From contig OX104134.1 of NCBI GenBank assembly GCA_944470555.2, forward strand, positions 51,699,890-51,763,889: a DNA stretch of 64,000 nt, in the 5' to 3' direction. The stretch is from Heterobilharzia americana. Lineage: Eukaryota; Platyhelminthes; Trematoda; Strigeidida; Schistosomatidae. Numbering within the stretch: the stretch's first letter is position 1; every line of letters starts with the position of its first letter. Under the pieces are notes generated by a model, which saw nothing but the letters and a program-made list of their open reading frames with translations, was not told where the DNA came from and did no database searches. The position numbers and the translations under genes were made by a program. Below are positions 26,001-38,000 of the stretch, piece by piece.

Positions 26001-29000
26001 GATCCCACAATCGATCTCACATGGGAACCTCCAATGTTCGAAATCTATGCCAAATCCGACAGCAAATATCGTCCGCCAGAACTCTGGCATCTCTAGCCAT
26101 CGATGTATCCTGTCTCTGAGACACGCATACAGGACTAGTGTGTGGTTGTTAGATTCGCCTCGCCATAGTAGCAAATCTTCAGAATTCATCTTACGCGCAT
26201 CCGGACACCCACTACTAGCTAGCTGTCCTGGACTCGATAGTGTAGGTATAGCATTGGACTGTAGTACAGAAAGTGTGCTTCTCGACTAGATTCCAGTAAA
26301 CAGCCGTTTATGTGCTGTTCGACTGAACGGATCTGTAACGACTACGAAGAATCGTGAGACCAATCGATGCCTATTCGTAATCTCCGCCTACACACCCACC
26401 GACTACGGTTAGGATGATGACGTAAAGGATGAATTCTGTGAGAAGCTTTCCACCTTACTACAGAAAGCGAAGCGTTCAGATGTAGTCACAATCTTAGGTG
26501 ACTTCAACGCTCAAGTAGGGAAGCTGAGCCAGTCACGGAGTACCATGAATCCCATGCTAACGAACCGACACCGGTGAGTCGATGTACGAATGTGCTAGAT
26601 TTGAAGTAAAATTTCCCAGTCATTCACCAGCAGCGTCTAACGGATCGGTTATACAATTATTCTTTTCAAAGTCTGAGACAAGCAGACTGGTTTTGCCGAA
26701 AGCATTGGTTATGTAGTAACCATACGTAAGATTTTCCAACAGCATTATAAGGGTTGCAGGATAAAGATAATCGTATATGAATGATCAAACTGTCTTCAGT
26801 TTTATAGTGCGCTGAAATTCCTGGTTAGAGAAAGTGATGTTAACACCTTAAAATATCAATACCAGAACACTTTGGGTAGATTAAAGACCAACAGCCACAT
26901 ATCTCCAGTTTTTTAAACTAACTGTCAGGTCATTTCTTTTCAAAATCCTCATCGACAACATTTTAAAGAAATCTCCAAACCCATATAAGGTAGTAGTATA
27001 GACCACTTACCAGATGGAAACCCCTTCTACCTCAAATATGCCTACATTATCATCTTACTGTGTGACAACATACAGGCTACTCAAATCATTCCCAATCTCA
27101 TACCAATCAGTGTCCGTAATTATCGCATGTACTTCACGCTATCAAAGTGCTCCTACAAGATTGGCAGGAGCCAGTAACTGCACTCACTCTTGGCGGTGAA
27201 CCATCGAAGGTTGTAGAAACACTTCGTCACACCAGCAGTTGCAGTAGTGCTGGTTGATTTGTGACTGATGAGATTTCCAATCACAAGTCAACGGCCAGAG
27301 CTGCATACGCCAATCTGGGTCACTTCTGCTGCCATTATGACACTAACCCGACTGCAAAATGTCACGCATACGACGCGTCGGTACAGGCAGATCTACTCTA
27401 CGCCTGTGAAGCCTGAACCCTATCGTCCGAGGAGGCCTAACAACCCTGTGATTCGAACTACCGTTGTCTCCATGGGACAGCTCACATTTGGTGGAAGCAC
27501 TATTCTACGGCGAAGCGTTTGGTTTGGGTGAGGACATCGTCAGTTATTGAGCGAAGTCGTTCAGAAGCACTGACTTGGACATGTGCTGTACATTTCGTTG
27601 TAGCGACTCACTATTTGCTTCCCATGGGACGGGTTGGATAAACTACGGACGTCACCAGCATATGACATGACGCTGTGGAATGTCTAGCTGCGATGGGGTA
27701 GCATCTGCAGGTGGCTCACGATTTCGTGTGATCATGCAACTCAGTGACTTGAGACGATAGCAGACATGATTCAGAATCAAAACCAATGGCGATCATGTTG
27801 TCTGGCTTTTATTTATTCTAGTCCTAGAGAGTAAAACAATAGTAACGAATTCTTTTGCAGGTGCACATTACAGATTGTTTCTTTTTTCAAGAAATCATTT
27901 CCACATTGTTTTCATTCTTTCTACTATCTCTTTGTTGCTTTCCTATTTGGCACGGTCTTCAAGTTGTAGCAGGTGGGGTGGGGTTCATGCCCATAGAGAA
28001 GTAACTTTAAAAGCACAGTAACCGTACTGGTATTGTTTTACTCATGGCACTAAAAGTGCCATGAAAATAAAAGTTGTGCTACAATAATGGGAAGAAATTA
28101 AAGAAGGATTAGATATGATATTAAAAAGGAGTGGAAAGCATAACATGAAGTTTGATTCATCTGGCTTTTTCGAATTCCGCTTGAGAAATCATAAGCATCA
28201 AGAAAGCCAGATAATTAATGTAGGTTTGTGTTGTGCTGACAGGTCGGAGATTGTTATTTCATAATTGATCTGCTTGGTGAGTGGACTGAGTTAATTGGAC
28301 TCAGTAAAACGCTAACACTAACAAAAAAAGCTTCTTTCATGAGGTTTATAGGGTAGTAGGATAAACGATACATATTTCAGTACATTTCTAATGGCAGTGA
28401 TTACGGTGAAATAACAACAAAGAAGGCCTATAGAATTGGGAAATTTAATCAAAAAACTGTAATGGAAAGGGTAGTGTACAACGATAGTGGATGTTGTGGA
28501 TATACTAACCTTGATTTTTAGAGAACGGGATTCAGGATTTATTGTTTCCACTTTAGGACTTAAACAGATGCCATGATATCGTTTATACCTGGAAGAGCAA
28601 GCATGAGAATGTGACCATACTACTACCTACCTTGTTGACTTTCAGGTTCTGGAGCGTCAACATGCTTTAAGTTGTTATAGTGAATCTCTACACTTCCTCC
28701 TGGAACTTGAACTTTCACCTGTCCAACTCCAGGAAATATTGTTCTGTAAAATATAAGAAAGACTAAGTCACCTTATGCAGTGATACCAAGAGATAAATGA
28801 CAAGTGGAAAAAAATAGTAATGTTGTAGTTAAGCAGAACAGCCGCTATCAAATAAAAGGAACACTTACTTGATTTGTGAATGGAAGTCAACAGGTGAAAC
28901 TGCGCCAATGTTTCTGAACCTTTGTAAATGGGCTTTTTGATATTCATTATAAATTTGAATGCGTGGAATACTAGAATGGTTGTGCACAGCGTAATTACTT

Positions 29001-32000
29001 TTTAACCACTGAAACATGAATTCACGTCTGTCCAGCTGAGGTAAACCGTTTTCAGTAGCAAGATATTTTGATGAAGTATTTATTTGTTTTTGAACTTCTG
29101 GATTAAAAGTGGAAGCAGATGTGTTGCTTATCAACGCTGTAGGTATTTGCTGAGATAAACAGACTTTACTCTTGAGACCATTTACAGAAGGGACACCATT
29201 ATTCGAAACAACAGAGTTTGTGGTTGATAGCACTGAATGAGCTTGCATCACAGGTAAGGTTGACTTGATCGTAGATGAGGACCCCGAATTTTGTTGCGTT
29301 GTATGTATGACAGAATCAGTTTCATGTCGAGAGAAGCTGACGCGGGGAGTAGGGATAATTGGAAGACAATTTCTAATCAGCAAATCACGTTTATTTACAC
29401 GACAGGAATCTGTTACTTGAATACCGTTAGCCGATGAATTAATTACTGGTGCATTGGAACTGATGGAAAATGAGCAACAACTACTGACATTTGTGGGTAG
29501 GTAATTGTGAGATACAGAAATTGATGTTTTCTCCGTAGAAATTTGTGATGAACTATCGTGAATACTAGGATGGTAACTTGTGCAGTGTGAAGGGTGATTT
29601 AACTATAAAAAATACAAGACTTTAGGAATACATTCTGTTAAAGAAGTAGTAAGTCGAACAAATACAGTATGTGGAAAAGTCATCCAAGAAGACAAACATT
29701 TATTCAGTAAATTTTATAGATGCAGTTTAGAAAAACTGCTTCAACAATCCCTGTGGATACAAACTGGTTGAAGTAACGGATATTAGTAGTGAATTTATTG
29801 GCTCTCAGTCGTGGAGCTGTGACTCGCCGTTCAAGCACTCGACTTTTAGTCAAGGGTTAGAAAGCTAATCTCCACTAGAAATACCTGGTCAAGTATGTAG
29901 TTTCATAAGCCTTTACAAAGGTGGGACCCATCGTTTATTGCACGAAATCGCACGTGGTTTCTGAGTGCATTTCGATTTTGAGTCATTGACGCATTCAGCG
30001 AAATATTTGACTGCCCATTGGACAACGAGTAAACAGCGTAACGGTTTGTTTAATTTCACTTTACAGCTGTAAAATGTGATAGTATTAGGTGGGGAATATG
30101 CAGTTACAGGTACTAAATCGTGAGCATTTGCCTATGCAGCTTTGCCTGCGTGCGGAACTATCAAATGAGTTTACTGGTGAAATTTAAATGAAAAAGGAAG
30201 TTAGTCGATGAGGTTCTAAAGTATCACTAGAAATGAATCGTATTTTATCGTGTTGTGCGGTGGCTACTGAAGACAGATTAGATCTATGAAGTAATTGCTG
30301 GGCTTGAGCTAAGTATTCAGGTGTGGACTTTTAGAACAAGGTTGTTGATCTGCAGTGAACAAAGATTTGCCATTTCTAGGCAGCAGCTCAAAATCGATCA
30401 GTAGTACAAGCGTGTAATTTTAAGTTCCAAAAAGATGGTAACGTAAGGTCCCATCACATTTATTTTTCTCGCTACTCATTTCAATAACTGTTACTTTTCT
30501 ACCCCACTTTTAAGTGCAGTAACATGCTAATATACCTTTGCGCAGGGTTCTGTGGTGTTTTTGTTCTCCGAATAAGATACACTAGTGATGATAAGACCAT
30601 GGGAAAAGTTAATAAGTCACGTGTTAATAGTTTCGAGATAAAAATACAACCCTACGATACTCTAGTGCAAAACGTCGCGCTTCGACAGCTGTTTGAAGGA
30701 TAATTAGAACACAGAGCATAAACCTCGATAGGTGAAAATACGGAAGTCAAGCACATACAGGAGTTAGTTTCATAGTGAAGATAAACGGTAAACACTAATC
30801 CCAGTTACAGTGAATGCGAAAATATACACAGCAATTAATATTTGGACGTATTTATTTATACCACACTGAGCTGTATTAAGGATATAAAATGATATATAAA
30901 ACGAATTTCTTATCCTGAAAGATGCTTGCCATTTTCATAAATTTCCGTCTGAACAAACTATTTGGATAGATTAAATCTAATATATTAACCTAGTCTGGTT
31001 AACTAGTACACTAGTTACTAGTCGGTCCAAGCCCGAGTAGAGGGAAGGTTGGGCATAGGGCTAGCAACCCTACCCCGGAAAACTAATTCAACCGCTGAAG
31101 AAACTTCAAAGCACACACAAAATATAAAAAATAAAAACAAACTTATTCCCCGCTGGAATCGGAGAGACGAAATGACGCTAGTTAGTGGAAGCCTTCGGTA
31201 GCCAATTGGCCGATGTGTCTTCTCTCGATGAAAGCGAAAGTAAACGTGTGGACATGGGATGTCCGCATTATGTTTGAACCTAGCAAGGCTGCTCAGATTG
31301 CAAACGAGATAAGAAATTATCGCATTGAAGTGCTAGGAATATGCGAAAGCAGGTGGAATGGAAGTGGACTCTCCAAACTTTCAACTGGAACTCTTTGAAA
31401 GCTATGTGGAAAGAAACCTGCACAACCATGTTAGGAAGGAAGAAGAAGAGGCGAGACAAGGAATGGATCTCGACAGACACGTGAAAGCAGATAGAGGAGG
31501 AAGAGGAAGATGGTGAAGCAGAAGATAAACCAGTGCAAGGATGAACAACGAGAAGAGAAACTGAGTACAATGTATAAAAAACTGGACAAAGAAGTGAAGA
31601 AGAGTGCGCACAAAGATAAAGGACACTCCTATGACACACTGGCAAGTGAACCAGAACAGGTTACAGGTAGAAGAGATAGAGACCTGACAACACCATATCA
31701 AATAACCAGGTTACTATCTGGGAGAGAAGAGATCAACACAGACGAAACCAATGAGAGATAGTGAAGGAAACCTAATTACCAAAGAGGAAAAACAAAGTAA
31801 ACGACTGGTTGACCACTTCGAAAAGCACTTGGATCGACTACCACCTGCAATTCGTCCAGAAATACCCCCTGCAGTCACAGAACTACCAGTGAACACAAGC
31901 TCTCCAACAAAGGCAAAAGTTAAGTCCTGAACGCCATGAAGTCGCTGAAATGCGGGAAAGCAGCAGGACCAGGTGGAATTCCTCCAGAAGCACTGAAAAC

Positions 32001-35000
32001 AGACACACAGACAACAGCGGACATGCTCACACCATCATTGCAGAAGGTTTGGAAGGAAAAAAATGTACCTACCGGTTGATCGGAAGAAGGGGTACCACCT
32101 TGTCAAACTCCCAAAGAAGAGCGACCTCAGTGTTTGCAAGAGCTGTCGCTGTCCACCCAAAGCAAGCAAAATATTAGGCCGCATGATCCTGAAGAGACTT
32201 AAGGGTGCGCTGAATTCAAAATTACGACCGGAACAGGCTGGATTCACGAAGTATAAATCATGTGTGGATAAAATTCCAACTATGCACTATACATCATCAT
32301 TGAACAGAGCATAGAATGGCAGTCAACCCTCTACCTCAACTTCATCGATTTTGAAAAGGCCTTCGACAGCCTCGACCGAGAGGTAATATGGCAGTTGCTT
32401 CAACACTACGGAATACCACAAACCTTTATCAATCTCATTGAACAACTACATGAAGACGCCACATGCCAAGTGATTCACAATGGGAAGCTCAGTGACACCT
32501 TTGAAGAGAAGATAGGAGTAAAACAAGGTTGTCTACTATCACCCATGATATTCCTGATTGTGATCGACTGGACTGGATCATGCAACAAACAGTGGGGAGC
32601 GAGAAGAGAGGGATACGCTAGACCGCGGAAAAGAACCTAGAAGATTTGGATTCCGCCGATGACTTATGTATAATGTCACACAAACTTGAAGATCTACAGG
32701 CGAAAACTAACAAGTTGACAGAAGAGGCGAGGCAGTGAAGACGGGACACCACTCAAGTGAACGTAGAGAAGACAGAGGTGGTGAAGATACCCAACCAACA
32801 ACAACCACAACAAGAAGCTCCAATCACCATCAACAGAAGAAATCTAAAGGAAGTAGTCTCTTTCACCTACATACCTAGGCAGCATCGTTTCAACTACAGA
32901 TGGCGGCAGCGGCGACACAGATGAGGATGTCAAAGCTAGTCGAGATCGGAAAGACAGCAAGATAGGCCTTCATTATTCTGAAAGCAGTGTGGAGATCTTC
33001 TGCAATCAGCATGTGGAACAAGATCCGGATTTTCAACACTAATTCGGTCAAGCAAGTCAGTGCTTCTATGTGATGGTTGAGAGACTTGGCGCGTTACGAA
33101 AAGCATTTCCAACAAACTACAGACATTCATCAACAGCTGCCGCCTACACTCACTCGATGCTGAAGATCAGATCAGATCAGATGGTCAGAATAATAAGAAC
33201 AAGCAACAAGGAACTCTGGTTGGCTGGCTGGCAACGAACTAACCAAGAACCTATCGCTCAACAAATATGCAGAAGGAAGTGGAGATGGATTGAATTAGAC
33301 ATACACTGAGAAGACCGTTTGGGGACATCACGCGCCAGGCCCTCGAGTGGAATCCCCATGGGAAGCGACGAGTTGGGCGTCCGAGGCTAGGGTGACATGG
33401 AGGAGATCGTGCGGGGAGAAAATGAGAGCTTGTGGGCTGTCGTGGAGCCAGGTTCAAAAGATTGCAGAGAAGAGAGTGGAATGGAGGCGTGCTACTGAAG
33501 CTCTATGTTCCACTAGGAACCCAAGGGACGATTAATAAATAATAATGATAATAATAATCTTATATTAATAAATTCATATTAGATTACAAAATTAATGGTA
33601 ACTAAAAACATTCTGTATATTCGCTAGTCAAAATTTTAAATAGTCTTCGAAATATTTCGATGAACATGAAGGTATAAATAACATAACATACCGGCAGCGT
33701 CAAATTCGATTGGGAACAGTGAATGGGTAGTTGAACTATAGGAGTCGTGGTTGACACGACCGTGGGATCTTGCGGTTGGGTAAAAGGATTTGAGGTTGTT
33801 AGTACAGCTGTTGAAGTTGTTTTTGCAAGGAGAGACACTATCGAGGCCACGGGCTTTGAAACAGATGATTTAGTAATAGGTTCTGCACCTAATGCTTGCA
33901 TAACACGCACACGAATAAGACTATCTGATCCCATTGCCTGAGCTTCCAGATTAAGCAGTGCGACAAGAAGAGGAAGAAGACTTATGTTCTGATGTGCTAA
34001 ATGGAATTCCAACGAAGTGGAAATATTTGAAAATGTTGATCCCAGTTGAAGTAAGCGATCGCATAGCGCAGGACCAAGAGATGTCAGATTATGAATAGTA
34101 TCCACAGCAAGAACCACTAAATGTAAATCTCGTAAACACAGAGTGCTTGCAATAGAAGAGAACGTAGCTGGTGGTAGTGAAGTTAGAAATGCAATGTTGC
34201 GATCTGTTCTGGTTAGTGAGACTCTTTTTGTACCTATAGATGGAACGCAATCGTACGTCACATCAAAAAGTGGTGTTGTGCATAGGTTTTTTACAATCTG
34301 CAAACCTAAAAAAAGAACATTGGATTTTTGTATGCCAACACATCGTGTAAATAAAAATGGCAACACCAGATGAATTCATCACGTACATGAGTCAAAACGT
34401 AGCATAATCATATTATGCACAAGACATATTGTGAGACACTTTGACCCAAAGGAGTGAAAGCAATTTGAATGTAAACTGGATAATACTTTCTACGAAGACC
34501 GCAGGCGGCGATGGTAGTGACATACACGTAGAAAGCATCAGTATTAGGTAATAATCAGCATTTTCTTAGGCTTACTAAAGATACTTGAAAGAAGAGGAGG
34601 AATAGTGAAATTACTACAGAAAGAATGAATCTCTGGTAACCCCTAAGTAAAGGTATCTGGAATGTTGCGTGAAACACTGTAGAGTTCAAATAACCTTTAG
34701 TTACCCTTCACCTGTACAATATTCAGCCCGAACCTGCATGGGATGAAGATGACGGTTCTAAACTGTCATCGAAGTTGAGATGGCCGTTTAGAAAATCAAA
34801 CGATGCAAAGCAGCAAAATCTGGCGGTTTGCTATGAGGTGGTCAAAAATTACTGAGTAAAACAATGAAGGTGCTAGTTGCTGTATGGAAATCTGATGTAG
34901 TCCCATCAGACTGACATCGTGGTTGATCATTCCAGAGAAGTCTTTGTATAACAACCATAGGAATCAGTCTGACTGAAATTATAGATAAGAAATTAAAGCA

Positions 35001-38000
35001 TAGTTATTATAAGACTCACTGGAGCTCAAGAACATAAAACTAGCCGAAATCAGACTTCACAACACAGGCGTACCTACCGGTGACTAGCATTTGCCGTATT
35101 TATTGATGTGAAGATAGAACTTAACGCTGACAATCGATAGGTATTGTGTCTTTCACTGTGAAGAAGTACGGAGTAGGTATGCAGTACTTATCGAAGGTTA
35201 TTGATAATAGTCATTCAGATAACGAGTGTTACTGATACCCGTTATAGCAACTCTAATTTAACTTTCTGTTGATACGCTGCTGGAAATGATCATACTTATC
35301 TACAACTTCATAGAGGTTGACTTCTTATTCCAAAGCTAAAGAGCTGACTCATTGTGCAGTCATTGTAGCCATTTTAGATCAAAGCAAAAGACAAGTGGAA
35401 ACCTACATCCAAAGATTCGCAAGTATTATTGGATTTCACCAACCTCATTAGAAATAGTTGGTGGGATGAGACTCGTCTCAGCTGGCACTGACCACAGTGA
35501 GGAACGACAGAAACTCAAATGTAGGTTGACTCGGATTCTTCCAGATGGCCCGACCGGCAGATGCGACCTTGACGTGGTGGTCGCGCTTTCATATCGCGAT
35601 GACTCTATGAGTGACACTGACTGGAACGCTTTTTCCCTCGAGGTCCTACCATGCCAGAAAGGTCTGTTGGTTAGTGGTAAGAAGAAATACAATCACCATT
35701 GTAGTATAAATAACTACACAATGATGGGGATCAGGGGAGGAAGTCGTACTGCTACTAGTTGAATGCGGTGTGACAGCAGTTAAGTGTTTTCCTTGAACAA
35801 CAAGTAGTGGCATATTGAAGCTGCCTTCTAAACAGAAAAGGGTTAGGAAAAGCTTAACCCCTAAAATTAACACACTTTATATGCTCAACAATCTTCCGAT
35901 GCCAGCAATATGGCTAAAATCTATCCGGCGTCAAGACAACATTCCACAAAAGGACGTATGTGATGGACCTCAGGCAGATGTCCTCAACCCTGCCTCCATC
36001 TCCTGATAATAATATTAAACCTCTCACACACTACCCAACATCTCTATCTTCAACCATTGTCAACGATCAAAACCTCATTCATAGTCTTCTGAGATCCCAC
36101 AATCGATCTCACATGGGAACCTCCAATGTTCGAAATCTATGCCAAATCCGACAGCAAATATCGTCCGCCAGAACTCTGGCATCTCTAGCCATCGATGTAT
36201 CCTGTCTCTGAGACACGCATACAGGACTAGTGTGTGGTTGTTAGATTCGCCTCGCCATAGTAGCAAATCTTCAGAATTCATCTTACGCGCATCCGGACAC
36301 CCACTACTAGCTAGCTGTCCTGGACTCGATAGTGTAGGTATAGCATTGGACTGTAGTACAGAAAGTGTGCTTCTCGACTAGATTCCAGTAAACAGCCGTT
36401 TATGTGCTGTTCGACTGAACGGATCTGTAACGACTACGAAGAATCGTGAGACCAATCGATGCCTATTCGTAATCTCCGCCTACACACCCACCGACTACGG
36501 TTAGGATGATGACGTAAAGGATGAATTCTGTGAGAAGCTTTCCACCTTACTACAGAAAGCGAAGCGTTCAGATGTAGTCACAATCGTAGGTGACTTCAAC
36601 GCTCAAGTAGGGAAGCTGAGCCAGTCACGGAGTACCATGAATCTCATGCTAACGAACCGACAACAGTGATTATCTGTTGCAATTTCGTTCCGACAATCAT
36701 TTGTTTCTGACCAGAACTAACTTTAGGCATAAGGCGTCCGCCGACTTCAAACCAACTATGGACGCAGATAGATCACATTGCCATAAGCCATTGTTGGATA
36801 ATCGTCGCTCTTTCTGGAGTACTAGTTTGGACTGCAACTACACACTAGTACGGGCTCGTGTACCTCTGCGCACTACTGGTAGCAGGAAACAGGCGATAGT
36901 AAAGCGTGTCTATGGTTGATTGGAAGATATGAACGTCAAGTACGCATTAGGGGAAGAGAAAGCTAAGCATTTGTCTGAACGTGACAGCAATGATCACCAT
37001 GAGCAAACGTGGCCTGATACTAAGCCTGCTGGGCTGTTGAAACAGCAGTAAACACAATTGGTAACCTACACATGAAGGTTCTGTTGGCAAACGCGGTTCG
37101 ATTTCCATGATGCCATTCGAACTGATTGATGCGAGAAGACTGATTCCAGTTGGCTCTGACCACGATGAAGAGCGAAAGCAGATCAAACATAAATTGTTCA
37201 AGAGTCTTTGTGTCGATCACGAGCAGTGATGGGTGACGTGGGCGAGAGAGATGGATAAGGCATCAGCATTGAATAAAAAGCACCCGACAACCACTTAGGC
37301 TTATTAAGGATACCGGCAGAAGCAGAACGATTGTGAGTGAAGTCATCACAGAAAACGGTGGAACGTTGATAACCTCTCACGACAGGTGGCTAGAACGTTG
37401 AGCAGAACACTGAAGTACAGTTTAACAGGTCACCCAGCAACACTCCAGTTGCCCAACATCCAGCCATTCCGAACATGAATGGGATGTAGATGTCGGTTCT
37501 CCAACTCTCCGTGAAGCTGAGAAAGCTGGAACGGTGGAAAGCAGCAAGACCTGATAGTTTGTCACTCACATTCTCAAGGTTGGAGGTGGGAAATTGTTGA
37601 TCAGTTTGACGAAGGTTCCAGGTAGTGTATGGAAATCAGGAGTAGTGGCGTCAAACTAGTGTACTTCACTGCTCCCCTCAGTTGATAAGATTGTGGATAA
37701 ATCTTCTTGTGACAACCATAGGAGAATTAGTTTGACTGGTATTGTGTCCGAGATCCTAGGGTTCATAGTTATCCGACGCCTAAGTAGAGCTCAAGATCAG
37801 CAAAGCCGAGAAAACCAGGCATGTTATGGACCTGGACGAGAGTGTATCGCACTTATTTCCCCCCTACGACAGGTTCTGCAACACAGGCATACCTACCAGC
37901 CAATGACCGAGACATGTCACATCTCTTGACCTGGAGGTGGAATTCGACCCCGTCGACCGTGAGGTGTTGTTGTAGTGTCTACTTGTGAAGGGGGTACCGA

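Larger units (their letters stand above)
22500..28509 (-). other. Intron 9 of ARID2, crowded with repeats
   Basis: A 6-kb intron holding a 3'-tail relic (23120-23840), composite repeat R copy 2 (24192-25435), element fragment C (25697-26571), a dead RT copy (26870-27835) and a small hairpin (28043-28063). 22500-23110 and 27840-28500 otherwise show no feature. Confidence 0.8.

Noticed and set aside
27250..27290. CTGATGAG core that could belong to a schistosome-type hammerhead ribozyme
   Set aside because: The required downstream GAAA box and closing stems are absent, and the site falls within the RT C-terminal coding region of a repeat. Other CTGATGA sites in the window failed for the same reason.
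27268..27531. 87-codon ORF repeated three times identically, which looked like a conserved gene
   Set aside because: It lies in a shadow frame of the YAYI-family C-terminal domain; it is identical because the repeat is recent, not because of selection.
31280..31701. Serine- and leucine-rich minus-strand ORFs of 99-121 codons with signal-peptide-like starts
   Set aside because: They are antisense to the lysine/glutamate-rich linker of the SR2-like element; GAA/AAG codons read backwards give Ser/Leu/Phe. The same happens at 47130-47414.
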